Below, piece after piece: positions 1 through 7,745 of a stretch of DNA of 64,000 nt. The notes under the pieces are model-generated. The model saw nothing but the letters and a program-made list of their open reading frames with translations. It was not told the origin of the DNA and ran no database searches. Source of the stretch: Suilimivivens sp963618065 (lineage in GTDB: Bacteria; Bacillota; Clostridia; Lachnospirales; Lachnospiraceae); the NCBI GenBank assembly GCA_963618065.1, contig CAVERH010000007.1, positions 1 to 64,000 on the forward strand, written 5' to 3'. How positions within the stretch are numbered: position 1 is the first letter of the stretch; every line of letters starts with the position of its first letter. Made by a program: the position numbers and the translations under genes.

Positions 1-466
1 ACCTGATAGAGGTGGCGATACTTTTTGGGGGAGGCGAGTTATTTACCTGATACATTTTATCAGCATTTGTAGGCTTTTTTACATCCATATTCTCAGCGAT
101 TGAAGCAAAATTTTTTACATAAATGATATCCGGTTTTCCAAGTCCTCGACGAACCTTTTCAACCAAGCCAATGCCCTTAACAGAATCAAGCTCTGCCAAT
201 ACTTTAACAGCTTTTTCTTTTGCGCATCCCAAATCCTCCATAATGCTATCTATGGTATATATGATATAGGCACGATTTTCTTCATCAAACCATTCATTTT
301 TTATAGACAGCGACATACGATCAAGCATAAGTCCATACAACAATTTAGCATCACTGGACAACTTCTTAAATCTTTCATCTTTAATAAGCAGGCGTGGAAC
401 ACGATAGAATGAGAACTGTTCTGCTTCTATTCCGTAATAATAATCTAGCTGCAAGATTTCTCCCAT
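1..466 (-). CDS. repA: Replication initiator RepA, N-terminal part (cut by window edge)
   Basis: The reading frame is open from an ATG at 466 to the window edge, so about 155 N-terminal residues are visible. The opening residues MGEILQLDYYYGIEAEQFSF and the following YRVPRLL are the signature of the RepA_N replication initiators of Firmicutes plasmids and of Tn1549/Tn5397-like integrative elements. A winged-helix domain fills about residues 20-120 (SSDAKLLYGLMLDRM followed by the KEKAVKVLAELDSVKGIGLVEK stretch). A ribosome site AGGAGG sits just upstream, at 475-480. It follows parB by 16 bases in the same direction, forming a parA-parB-repA maintenance module. Such proteins start replication of the excised circle. 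Family identity is confident; whether it is active is unknown because the C-terminus is outside the window. Confidence 0.85.
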   Translation of the reverse strand, partial: MGEILQLDYYYGIEAEQFSFYRVPRLLIKDERFKKLSSDAKLLYGLMLDRMSLSIKNEWFDEENRAYIIYTIDSIMEDLGCAKEKAVKVLAELDSVKGIGLVEKVRRGLGKPDIIYVKNFASIAENMDVKKPTNADKMYQVNNSPPPKSIATSIR

Positions 467-482
467 TCCCGTTTCCTCCTTC

Positions 483-1361
483 CTATTGTGTATTCTTCCA
501 GTTATCTAATAGTTTAAAAATAATATTTTCTATTTCTTCCGTGCTGTATGTTTCTGGGAAATAACTGTTAATGCGGTCATTTTTTATAATGACTTTGCGC
601 TCTACCGGCTTATCTCTTTTAAGAAGCATACGAACCATTGGAAAAGTTAATTCTCCCTTTTTATCACTTTCTTTTAGCAAGGCACTTTGTTGTTTTGTAA
701 TTACAGCATTGCTATCCTGTATTGCAACCAAAACCCATTGCTGTGCATCCTCCGATAAAAACGATATATCTACCGCCTGCATAATGCCAATCTTGCCCGC
801 ATCCACCATATCAAGTAATGGCTCAGATAATCGTGAAATCCATATATACCTCTGGACTGTCTTTGCACTTTCTCCAGAAGCTTCTCCAAGCTCTTCAAGG
901 GTAAGTCCACCTGTCTTACTTCCCTGATGCTTCATGGCATCATATTTCATGCGATATGCTTTTGCTTTCTCACTTGGAAGAATATCTTCTCTTTGAATAT
1001 TGCTATCTACCATAATAATCGTGGCTTCATCATCCGTATAATCACGGATAAACATCGGCATTGTCTTAAGCCCTACAGTTTCACACGCATGTCTCCTACG
1101 ATGTCCTGCTATAATTTCGTAACCGCCCTCTATTCTCGGTCTGGCAATACCTGGCATCAACACACCATGTTCTCTGACACTCTCCACAGTTTCCTGCATT
1201 TTCTCATCGTCTAGTACCTTAAATGGGTGTCCTTTGAATTCATGAAGTTCTGATAATGCAATTTCCTGTACCTGTTCTATTCCTGCCGATAACTGATCAG
1301 CTCCAAACAAATCATCAAAACTATTAAGCTTTACTTTAGCAGCACTTCCCAACTTATTCAT
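483..1361 (-). CDS. parB: ParB/Spo0J-family partition protein
   Basis: Protein of 292 residues. The N-terminal nuclease-like ParB domain contains the CTP-binding arginine patch GHRRRHACE near residue 90, preceded by LSELHEFKGHPFKV and VREHGVLMPG, as in Spo0J. A central helix-turn-helix follows (TLEELGEASGESAKTVQRYI, about residues 150-175). It should bind parS-like sites and load on DNA with ParA to segregate the element. I start it at the ATG at 1361 because AGGAGG lies 9 bases upstream; a TTG two codons earlier is less likely. It overlaps the end of parA by 8 bases, which suggests translational coupling. It belongs to the mobile-element cassette rather than to the chromosomal soj-spo0J locus, which normally lies near the origin with rnpA and gidB. 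Confidence 0.9.
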   Translation of the reverse strand: MNKLGSAAKVKLNSFDDLFGADQLSAGIEQVQEIALSELHEFKGHPFKVLDDEKMQETVESVREHGVLMPGIARPRIEGGYEIIAGHRRRHACETVGLKTMPMFIRDYTDDEATIIMVDSNIQREDILPSEKAKAYRMKYDAMKHQGSKTGGLTLEELGEASGESAKTVQRYIWISRLSEPLLDMVDAGKIGIMQAVDISFLSEDAQQWVLVAIQDSNAVITKQQSALLKESDKKGELTFPMVRMLLKRDKPVERKVIIKNDRINSYFPETYSTEEIENIIFKLLDNWKNTQ

Positions 1362-2136
1362 CTGCAAGTACCTCCTCTGTCAATGACTGATAGGCACATG
1401 CAACCTTTCCATTCGGATCATGCTCATAAATGCTGACACCTTCGGCTGAAATCTCAGCAGCTCTTACTGACATTGGAATACTATTATTAAATATTCTAAC
1501 TCTGCTTCCGTAATTCGCTACAACCAAAGCACTAATATCTTTCGCATAATTGGTTCTATTATCTACCATAGTAAGCAAGATCCCTTCAATCTCCAGTTTT
1601 GGATTGATTTGTCTTTTTACTTTACCTATGGTTTTGATAAGCTGTTCCAGACCTTTTACCGGAAGATATGCAACTTGCACCGGAATAAGAATACTGTCAG
1701 CACTTGCAAAAGCATTTATAGTAATCATTCCAAGAGAAGGCATACAATCTATCAAAATATAATCATATCTATCCTTTTGCTGATCTATGTAGGAACGAAG
1801 TACAAGCTCTCTGCTCATAACATTTACCAACGATACCTCCAGTCCAGACAATTCTATATTGCCCGGCATAAGATCTATGCCTTCATCGTGCTTTAAAATA
1901 CCATAATCTGGCTCCATATCAACTTCATTGATGATATTTGCCATAACCGTGGCAAGTGTTACATCCAGCTTATCAGGTTCTTGGAAGCCTAAACTTGCTG
2001 TTAGACTTCCCTGGGCATCCGCATCTATCAGCAGAACTCTTTTCCCCTGCTTAGCCAGTCCAATTCCCAAATTACTTGTTGTGGTGGTCTTTCCCACCCC
2101 GCCTTTTTGGTTTCCGACTACTATAACCTTACACAT
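1354..2136 (-). CDS. parA: ParA/Soj-family partition ATPase
   Basis: Protein of 260 residues with a deviant Walker A motif KGGVGKTT at residues 10-17, the switch sequence LLIDADAQGSLT, and a Walker B region YDYILIDCMPSLGMITINA. These are diagnostic of ParA/MinD ATPases. ATP-dependent binding to the nucleoid and stimulation by ParB would move or tether the element. The N-terminus lacks a helix-turn-helix extension, so this is the short Soj-like type. A GGAGG site lies upstream of the ATG. The gene is preceded by two short accessory genes and followed by parB with an 8-base overlap. This order recurs in Tn1549-like integrative elements of Clostridia. Confidence 0.92.
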   Translation of the reverse strand: MCKVIVVGNQKGGVGKTTTTSNLGIGLAKQGKRVLLIDADAQGSLTASLGFQEPDKLDVTLATVMANIINEVDMEPDYGILKHDEGIDLMPGNIELSGLEVSLVNVMSRELVLRSYIDQQKDRYDYILIDCMPSLGMITINAFASADSILIPVQVAYLPVKGLEQLIKTIGKVKRQINPKLEIEGILLTMVDNRTNYAKDISALVVANYGSRVRIFNNSIPMSVRAAEISAEGVSIYEHDPNGKVACAYQSLTEEVLADE

Positions 2137-2158
2137 GATAAAATTCCTCCAAATTCTA

Positions 2159-2335
2159 CTATTTTTCCTTAATGTTGCTCTTTTTTACTTCTATATATGC
2201 TCTGTAATATTTATCTGTCCCCTTGTTAGGATAGAGGTCTGACATTTCCAAGACCTCTATCTTTGGGTGTCTTTTTATGATTTTCTGAAACCACGTGATA
2301 TCATTCTTTGTTCCCATCAATCGAATTTTTAACAT
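2159..2335 (-). CDS. Small conserved element protein, 58 aa (DUF3970-like, tentative)
   Basis: An ATG at 2335 opens a 58-residue frame beginning MLKIRLMGTKNDITWFQ and containing the core EVLEMSDLYPNKGTDKYYRA, ending at a TAG at 2159-2161. Its start overlaps the TGA of the upstream gene by one base (TGATG), so translation is probably coupled. Short proteins with the same MGTKND...YPNKGT...AYIEV layout occur in clostridial conjugative elements next to parA; I recall DUF3970 for this family but am not certain. The protein is short, charged and without membrane segments. Its coding sequence contains a perfect inverted repeat (see 2231-2260). Function is unknown. Confidence 0.7.
   Translation of the reverse strand: MLKIRLMGTKNDITWFQKIIKRHPKIEVLEMSDLYPNKGTDKYYRAYIEVKKSNIKEK
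2231..2260. repeat. Perfect 10-bp inverted repeat within the small ORF
   Basis: The arms ATAGAGGTCT (2231-2240) and AGACCTCTAT (2251-2260) are exact reverse complements separated by 10 bases. They lie inside the coding sequence of the 58-aa protein, about 95 bases upstream of parA. The site could be a ParB or regulator binding site or a coincidence of coding sequence. Nothing downstream looks like a terminator. Confidence 0.5.
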
Positions 2336-2808
2336 CAATCATTTCCTCCAAACATCGCATACAAATTTTTATTGTATGTGGCATACTCCGGATATCGAAT
2401 CTGTATTGCCTGCCAGAAATAGGGTGCATAACAACAGCAGAATATATCTTCTACTGAATATCTCCTACACTCATCAATCTGCTCCTCTGTATCCTGTTCG
2501 TCATCTACACTCGGTGTACCATTGCAATACAAATTAAATGCCATTCTTACAACCTTCAAACTGCCACTGGTCTGCCATCCTTCATGCAGGCATTCTGGTT
2601 TTACACACCCACTCTTAAAGTCATAAATGTTATTCACATTTTTTCTCGTATCTGCGTTGATTCCAAGGCAATAACAAAGTGCCTTGTGGTATACATCTGC
2701 ATACCTTATTTTCTGAATTTCTTCATAGTAGAATTTTTCATGTGCTTCACTGATAAAACTAATTGTTTGATCTTTCTTGCTCTCTGCTCCTAACGCTGTA
2801 CTTGTCAT
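2335..2808 (-). CDS. Conserved mobile-element protein (DUF6075-like)
   Basis: Protein of 157 residues with the conserved blocks FISEAHEKFYYEEIQKIRY, YHKALCYCLGINADTR, IYDFKSGCVKPECLHEGWQT, VVRMAFNLYCNGTPSVDD and RRYSVEDIFCCCYAPYFWQA. Proteins with this layout accompany parA/parB/repA in clostridial integrative elements and, as I recall, are classed as DUF6075. It is rich in Cys and aromatic residues, has no signal peptide or membrane segment, and looks cytoplasmic. No function is known to me. It is the first gene of the maintenance cassette: its start lies about 180 bases from the point where element sequence meets spoVAD. It overlaps the next small gene by one base. Confidence 0.7.
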   Translation of the reverse strand: MTSTALGAESKKDQTISFISEAHEKFYYEEIQKIRYADVYHKALCYCLGINADTRKNVNNIYDFKSGCVKPECLHEGWQTSGSLKVVRMAFNLYCNGTPSVDDEQDTEEQIDECRRYSVEDIFCCCYAPYFWQAIQIRYPEYATYNKNLYAMFGGND

Positions 2809-2850
2809 AATGAATGACCTCCTTTATAATAGAATGATCAAGTAATAACA

Positions 2851-2883
2851 AAAGGACACCTCTTATCTCAAGAAATGTCCTTT
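2851..2883 (-). terminator. Hairpin with T-run just downstream of truncated spoVAD
   Basis: Arms AAAGGACA (2851-2858) and TGTCCTTT (2876-2883) pair, with further TCTT/AAGA pairing inside. Read on the minus strand the right arm is followed by TTTTG. It sits between the interrupted spoVAD stop codon (2906) and the element genes, so it would stop sporulation transcripts from entering the element. Confidence 0.6.
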
Positions 2884-2905
2884 ATCTGCAAATCTGCTAC
2901 ATTAT

Positions 2906-3637
2906 TCAATTACCAATAGTTGTGTGTAGAACCATCAGCCTAGCAAATACGCCATTTCCTTGATATGGTTCTATTCTAGCAATGGCAGGTGCCATACACG
3001 CCCCCATATTCATGGAATCCTTGATTCCCATATCCACGATCTTCCCAATGGTGATCGCCGTTACCCTCGCATAATCCATCTCACTTTTCTGTCCGCTTAA
3101 GATAAACGCACCACTCCCTGTCACCGTTGTCGTTGCGGACATCGGACGCTGGTTCCCGTAGTCGAGCGGGAAACGGAATTCCTTCTCCGCACTGGCATAA
3201 TGACTGGAGGTGACACAGGCCGCATTCTCCGTCATTCCCCCCGCAATCATCATAGCCGCCATGGCGATGGTCAGTCCGCTCGTGGAACACGCTCCGTAAA
3301 GCCCCACAAACGGAATATCAAAATTCATATTTCCAAAGCTGCTTGCAATCGACTGTCCGAGCAGATCGCCTGCAAACAACAGATTGATGTTCTCCTTTTT
3401 TAACCCCGACTTTTCAATCGCCAGGGAAAGTGCTTCTCTCTGCAGGGCACTCTCTGCCCCCTCCCAGGTATCCGCACCGAATTTATCATCCTCCGAAACC
3501 AGATCAAACAATTCTCCAAGCGGCCCCTGTCCTTCCTTTTTACTCACCACGGAAGCACACGACCGGATATAAACAGGCACCGGAATCTTGATCGTTCCCT
3601 TTCCCTGTTCAAAAATGGCACCTACTGTTTCCTGCAT
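2906..3637 (-). pseudogene. spoVAD: SpoVAD, C-terminally truncated by the element insertion
   Basis: SpoVAD is a thiolase-fold protein of the SpoVA channel that moves dipicolinic acid into the forespore; family members are about 335-340 residues. Here 243 residues can be translated from the ATG at 3637, which has a good AGGAGGG site (3645-3651); the longer frame upstream has no ribosome site. Residues 1-218 are typical SpoVAD, including GDLLGQSIASSFG, VGLYGACSTSG, ASAEKEFRFPLDYG and MNMGACMAPA. After that the frame runs into 25 residues with no SpoVAD character and stops. About 120 C-terminal residues are missing. The break coincides with the end of the mobile-element module, so insertion is the simplest explanation. 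The missing part should lie at the element's other end, left of this window, and could be rejoined by excision. Confidence 0.88.
2970..3000. other. Junction between spoVAD and integrative element (candidate attachment site)
   Basis: SpoVAD homology stops after the codons for MGACMAPA, near 2990. The following codons (IARIEPYQ...) do not belong to the family. Everything to the left is element-like sequence. The exact crossover bases cannot be determined without the other junction. Confidence 0.65.
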
Positions 3638-3737
3638 AAAAAATCCCTCCTGCCTGTCAAAATAAAAGCAATACATTCTCTCTTACCTTTATTTTGACAA
3701 ATCAGAAGGGTTTTATACATTTGCAGCTATTCAAAGT

Positions 3738-3772
3738 CATGCAAAATTGCTTTCTGCGAATGCCTGCATTCA
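3738..3772. repeat. Dispersed 35-bp repeat, copy 1
   Basis: This 35-base sequence, beginning CATGCAAAATTGCTTTC and ending TGCCTGCATTCA, is found base-for-base at 24496-24530, and its first 18 bases occur again at 32382-32399. It lies in the gap between spoVAD and the SGNH gene. Copies 1 and 3 are preceded by CTATTCARAGT. Confidence 0.8.
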
Positions 3773-3792
3773 TTGAAAAAATTTCTTCCTGC

Positions 3793-4947
3793 TTATACCC
3801 CATGTTCCATCAGGAACTGCTTCCAGAGTTCATTGTATTTGCCAAGAAGATGGATCTGATCGTGTGTATATTCCGCGCTCAGATCTCCATTTTCATCGCA
3901 GACCGCTTCATTCATATCAATGTAAAAGAACGTTTCGTTATCGGCAAGCGTTGCAATCGCATTGTTTCTTGCATTGATGTTGCTGTTATTAAAGATGGCA
4001 TCCGAACTGCTTTTCTGTCCGGATACTCTCATATTGGCTTCAATGATGATCTTGGCATCCGGTGCCAGTTCATGAAGGGTATCCACAACCTCCGTGTACT
4101 TTTCCATGAAATCCTCAGTCGTTCCTCGCCCTAGCTCATTAATACCCATCATAATGTAAATCTTGCCATAGTGCTTTGCAGCCAATGCTTCCTCCACGGT
4201 ACCTTTTCCTTTGAAGTTCTCATCCATTACCTTATAAATGGTAAGGGAAGTCTCACACAGAAAGTCCGCATGCTCGGAAAGATCCGTATAATCGTATAAA
4301 CCTACCGTTCTCGAATCCCCGATAAACAGTGCATCGTCAAAGTAGCTTTCGTCCACCTGTTTGAAATCATAAGTTGCTGCACGCTGCACGCCTGCATCTC
4401 CATAAATATCTGCGGAAATATGATTGATATATTCGTCGTAGGTGCTCTCCCGCAGCGGCTTAAGGCGCTCCAGTGGAGCTTTCAGGTCATTACCGGAAAC
4501 GGTCTGCTCTCCTTCTTTCTGTAAAGAGTTACCGGACACATCGGCAGTGCCCTGCTGTTCCAGAGAATTTCCGGAAACATCGCTCCCTTGTCCTTCCTGA
4601 TCCTGCTGTGATCCGGTCTCCGGTTCCGCATTCTGTGACTCTCCCTTTGAGCTGTCCGCATCTTCCGGTTCCTGTGTCTCTTCCTGCGCCCCCTCTTTCA
4701 GCTCATCAATCTTCTGTTTTCTTGCGTGGATCTCTGCTTTCTTTGCTTCATCAAAGAGATCCCATGGATAAATTTCATCATTGATTCCAGTAAACACCAT
4801 GGCTAACAGTGGCTGCTTTAAGGGATCATATTCCTGTGTTGCATAAATATTATGAAATCCACACAATGCCGCAATCGTCAGCAGCACTGTTCCCAACAGG
4901 ATTCCTGCAAGGAGCGGACAGTTTTTCAAAAAATTTTTCATCGTCAT
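3793..4947 (-). CDS. Membrane-anchored SGNH/GDSL hydrolase-like protein (partner of MBOAT)
   Basis: Protein of 384 residues. A single membrane segment lies near residues 10-32 (LLAGILLGTVLLTIAALCGF). A long acidic, low-complexity linker follows, with three VSGN(S/D)L repeats at about residues 120-155. The C-terminal SGNH domain shows block I FIGDSRTVGL with the nucleophile Ser near residue 210, block III MGINELG, and block V DQIHLLGKY with the catalytic Asp/His near 361-365. The domain should face the outside of the membrane. Such proteins pair with MBOAT acyltransferases (AlgI/AlgX, PatA/PatB style) to add or remove acyl groups on cell-surface polymers. The MBOAT gene ends 20 bases upstream. 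Placement between spoVAC and spoVAD suggests a role in spore envelope or cortex modification, which is inference. Confidence 0.82.
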   Translation of the reverse strand: MTMKNFLKNCPLLAGILLGTVLLTIAALCGFHNIYATQEYDPLKQPLLAMVFTGINDEIYPWDLFDEAKKAEIHARKQKIDELKEGAQEETQEPEDADSSKGESQNAEPETGSQQDQEGQGSDVSGNSLEQQGTADVSGNSLQKEGEQTVSGNDLKAPLERLKPLRESTYDEYINHISADIYGDAGVQRAATYDFKQVDESYFDDALFIGDSRTVGLYDYTDLSEHADFLCETSLTIYKVMDENFKGKGTVEEALAAKHYGKIYIMMGINELGRGTTEDFMEKYTEVVDTLHELAPDAKIIIEANMRVSGQKSSSDAIFNNSNINARNNAIATLADNETFFYIDMNEAVCDENGDLSAEYTHDQIHLLGKYNELWKQFLMEHGV

Positions 4948-4967
4948 ACGACCTTTCTCAGAAAGTA

Positions 4968-6344
4968 TTAGAAGTTCAGGTACATAAACGGATTTCCTGC
5001 CGTACTCGAAACAAAATAAATACTGAGCCAGAACAGAACAAACAGCAGCAGAATCACAACCGGATTCTTTTTATGCTTTTCATAAAACTCTGACACTCCC
5101 GGTATACAAAGCAATATGCCTGCTGCAAAAAGAACCCCATAGTTTTGCAGATACTTCACAATATCCTGTGCATTCACTGCAACGCCGCCGTTTCCAAAAA
5201 ACGGGAACAATCTGCTAAAGTAGATACCAAGCTGCTTAAGATCGGTAACGGCAAATACCACCCAGCTTAACGGAATGAAGATCACAAGATAGATATGTCC
5301 CAGCACCGGGAGCTTTTGTAACTGTTTTCCATACCAAAGCTTTTCCATAATAATGAGCAGGCCAAGGATCACTCCCCAAAGCAGGAAGTTCACGCCTTCG
5401 CCATGCCATAGCCCGGTAAGAAGCCAGACAACCACAAGGTTAAAAATCATCTTACCTTTGCCGCAGCGGCTTCCTCCCATCGGGAAATACACATAATCAC
5501 GGAACCATCTTCCGAGCGTCATATGCCATCTGCGGTAAAACTCCGAGATGGTTTTGGATGCATAAGGATGATGAAAGTTCTCAATAAAATCAAAACCAAG
5601 CATCACCATTAACCCGGATGCCATCAGGGAATATCCCCAGAAATCAAAATAAAGCTGCAGGGAATATCCCGCTGCACCAAGCCAGGCAAGTGGTGTGGAA
5701 ATGCTCTGATAACCGATCATCTGCAAATCCTTCCAGAGAATCGCAAGGCGGTCTGCAAGCAGCACCTTCATGGAAAGACCAATCACAAAATACTGTAATC
5801 CGTCCTCAAATCCTTCCAGGAAATAATACCGGGAGGCATAGGTCTGCCCTTCCTCATAACGCATGATCGGTCCCTGTGCGATCTGCGGAAACACCATGAA
5901 ATACAGAGCTGCATCCATAAACTTCGGGCTTTCCGTAATCTCTCCCCGATACAGATCCGCCTGATAGGAAATCATCTTAAAGATGTAAAAGCTGATGCCA
6001 AGCGGCAGTAACGCTCCTGACACAAATACTCCCAGCGCCTTAAACACGATGAGAACCGCCACATCCAAACAGACGATGCCGGTCAGATACCGCTTTCTGG
6101 CAATCTTATGCCATTGACGAATCTCATATCCGCACCGCTGGTTCCACATCTGCTTTCCAATAAAGTAATTCAGCCAGGTGAGAAAAATAAGTAATAAAAT
6201 AAAAACAGGTTCCCCGACAGCATAAAACACAATACTGCCAAGGAGCAATATCGTGTTTCTGTGTTTTGCAGGAAACGCATAATATAAGATCAAAAAGACC
6301 GGTAAAAACCGGAACATAAATTCCAAACTGGCAAAGCTGATCAT
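4968..6344 (-). CDS. MBOAT-family membrane O-acyltransferase (AlgI/DltB-like)
   Basis: Protein of 458 residues with about ten hydrophobic segments and hydrophilic loops carrying family motifs: FPQIAQGPIMRYEE, LYFDFWGYSLMASGLMVMLG, and the RRWHMTLGRWFRDYVYFPMG block. The catalytic His lies near residue 314 in LLTGLWHGEG. These match the AlgI/PatA/DltB group that moves acyl groups across the membrane to extracellular carbohydrates or teichoic acids. The next gene encodes the extracytoplasmic SGNH partner, so the pair probably forms one acetylation system. It lies 125 bases downstream of spoVAC in the same direction. dltA and dltC are absent from the neighbourhood, so acetylation of a polysaccharide or peptidoglycan is likelier than D-alanylation. 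Confidence 0.88.
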   Translation of the reverse strand: MISFASLEFMFRFLPVFLILYYAFPAKHRNTILLLGSIVFYAVGEPVFILLLIFLTWLNYFIGKQMWNQRCGYEIRQWHKIARKRYLTGIVCLDVAVLIVFKALGVFVSGALLPLGISFYIFKMISYQADLYRGEITESPKFMDAALYFMVFPQIAQGPIMRYEEGQTYASRYYFLEGFEDGLQYFVIGLSMKVLLADRLAILWKDLQMIGYQSISTPLAWLGAAGYSLQLYFDFWGYSLMASGLMVMLGFDFIENFHHPYASKTISEFYRRWHMTLGRWFRDYVYFPMGGSRCGKGKMIFNLVVVWLLTGLWHGEGVNFLLWGVILGLLIIMEKLWYGKQLQKLPVLGHIYLVIFIPLSWVVFAVTDLKQLGIYFSRLFPFFGNGGVAVNAQDIVKYLQNYGVLFAAGILLCIPGVSEFYEKHKKNPVVILLLFVLFWLSIYFVSSTAGNPFMYLNF

Positions 6345-6396
6345 CTTTTGTCTTCTCTCTATCTATTCTCTTTAAATTTCTGTCTTTTCATATTTC

Positions 6397-6417
6397 GTAA
6401 CTGTTCAGAACAGTTAC
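6397..6417. repeat. Perfect 21-nt palindrome between spoVAC and the MBOAT gene
   Basis: GTAACTGTTC and GAACAGTTAC flank a single central base. There is no T-run on either strand, so it is not a standard terminator. Similar GGTAAC-TGTTC fragments occur in other gaps of this window, so it may belong to a repeat family or be a protein-binding site. Confidence 0.6.
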
Positions 6418-6469
6418 CATTTTTCTTAACTTCAAAGCTTTCCGGATTCTCTACTCCCGGAACAGTCTT

Positions 6470-6910
6470 TCAGAACAGAACCATCCAAATCCAGTAAACA
6501 AGCCCTAACACCCAGCTTGTAAAAATGCCATACAGAATAACGGGTCCTGCAATCGTAAAAATCTTACAGCCCACACCAAACACCCAGCCTTCCTTCTTAA
6601 ACTCAATCGCCGGAGCTGCTACCGAATTGGCAAATCCGGTAATCGGAACAAGCGCCCCCGCTCCCGCAAAGGTCACGATCTTCGAGTACACATGAAAGCC
6701 GGTCAGAAGCACGCTTAATGCTATGAGGCCAAGGGAACAGATGCTTCCTGCCTGCTGCTCGTCCATACCAAGCTTCTGTATCGACAGGTTCGTAATGAGC
6801 TGGCCCAGTACACAGATCAGTCCTCCCACAAAAAAGGCCTTCGCCATCTGCTTCCAGAGCTGATAGGTAGGTGTAATTTTCTTGACATATTCTTTATATT
6901 CTTCTGACAT
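6470..6910 (-). CDS. spoVAC: Stage V sporulation protein AC
   Basis: Protein of 146 residues with four predicted membrane segments (about residues 25-45, 60-80, 85-110 and 118-145). The sequence KITPTYQLWKQMAKAFFVGGLICVLGQ and the GFHVYSKIVTFAGAGALVPITGFANS block are hallmarks of SpoVAC. In Bacillus SpoVAC is a mechanosensitive channel for dipicolinic acid release in germination, and acts with SpoVAD and SpoVAE. A ribosome site AAGGAGAG precedes the ATG. Spore-forming relatives usually have spoVAC-spoVAD-spoVAE adjacent; here an MBOAT and an SGNH gene separate C from D, and D is interrupted. Upstream bases at 6934-6964 resemble a sigma-G promoter only weakly (GCATG...CATATCC), so I do not call one. 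Confidence 0.93.
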   Translation of the reverse strand: MSEEYKEYVKKITPTYQLWKQMAKAFFVGGLICVLGQLITNLSIQKLGMDEQQAGSICSLGLIALSVLLTGFHVYSKIVTFAGAGALVPITGFANSVAAPAIEFKKEGWVFGVGCKIFTIAGPVILYGIFTSWVLGLVYWIWMVLF

Positions 6911-6983
6911 GATTTCTCTCCTTTTTGTCTATAGGATATGAAATCATGTCCGGAATATACATGCTCTTTCCACAAGCTTACGT

Positions 6984-7745
6984 TTATTTACTCTGTTTAT
7001 AAACAGGATCCGCCGGATATCCACCCTTTAATTTCTGCATGCCGCGCTGGATGGCATCCTTGGAATTCTTCCAGTCCGCATCCTTGTTGCGGTAATCAAA
7101 TTTTTCAACCAGCCACGAAACATCCTCCTGCAGACGTTCCATATTGGTCTTCATCAACTGGAACATGGCCGGATAAAACTCTGCCTTTTCCTTATCGTTC
7201 AGTCGGCTCTCCGCTCCGTCACACAGATCCCCGAAATGCGGCAGACAAAAGCCTTTGCCGTTTAATACCTTTTCCTTAAACGCCGCATCCTTGGTATAAA
7301 GATAAAAGAACGTATCCAGATACCGTTCATAGGTGTCGGCAAACTGCCGGCAGATATAGCAGGACTTCTCCTTCTCACGCACCCACGCCCCGATGGAGTT
7401 GGTGGTGTCTGCAGGCTTCTTCATTCTTGCCATAAATCCGGACTTACCCGGCGTAAATCTATGGAACTGCTCCTGCAGCTCCTGATTCATCTTCTTATAA
7501 TGCGTCTTTAAAATCCAGCCGTTTCCAAGTGTATTTCCATAGTCAAACATCTTTTTAAAATGCATGCGGCAAAAACCGGTACGGTCCGTGATCTCCCGGA
7601 CATCGCTCTCCATATAAGAGGATCCGGAGCCCAGCACGAAATCCAGTAAATCCTGTTCCACCTCCCGCTCAATAAAGCAGAACGGACATTCATCATTTGC
7701 ATTGACCGCATCGTTTAACGGTATGGTATATAATTTTTCTTTCAT
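6984..7745 (-). CDS. Cys-rich conserved protein (DUF6062-like)
   Basis: Protein of 253 residues starting MKEKLYTIPLNDAVNANDECPFC. It contains repeated Cys/His pairs: CPFC near residue 20, GFCRMHFKKM near 60, CYICRQF near 130 and GFCLPHFGDL near 165. The two CxxC...FCxxHF halves look like a duplicated metal-binding or redox fold. I recognise the family as DUF6062, common in Clostridia and without known function. Its ATG overlaps the TGA of the tetR gene by 4 bases (ATGA) and has GGAGG upstream inside that gene, so the two are translated together. A TetR-linked cytosolic Cys protein suggests a stress or metal response, which is inference only. Confidence 0.72.
   Translation of the reverse strand: MKEKLYTIPLNDAVNANDECPFCFIEREVEQDLLDFVLGSGSSYMESDVREITDRTGFCRMHFKKMFDYGNTLGNGWILKTHYKKMNQELQEQFHRFTPGKSGFMARMKKPADTTNSIGAWVREKEKSCYICRQFADTYERYLDTFFYLYTKDAAFKEKVLNGKGFCLPHFGDLCDGAESRLNDKEKAEFYPAMFQLMKTNMERLQEDVSWLVEKFDYRNKDADWKNSKDAIQRGMQKLKGGYPADPVYKQSK

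Noticed and set aside
571..1214. Plus-strand frames across parB
   Set aside because: They lie antisense to a well-supported parB and have no family resemblance.
6934..6964. Sigma-G promoter for spoVAC
   Set aside because: GCATG and CATATCC are only partial matches with a 19-base spacer, too weak to call.
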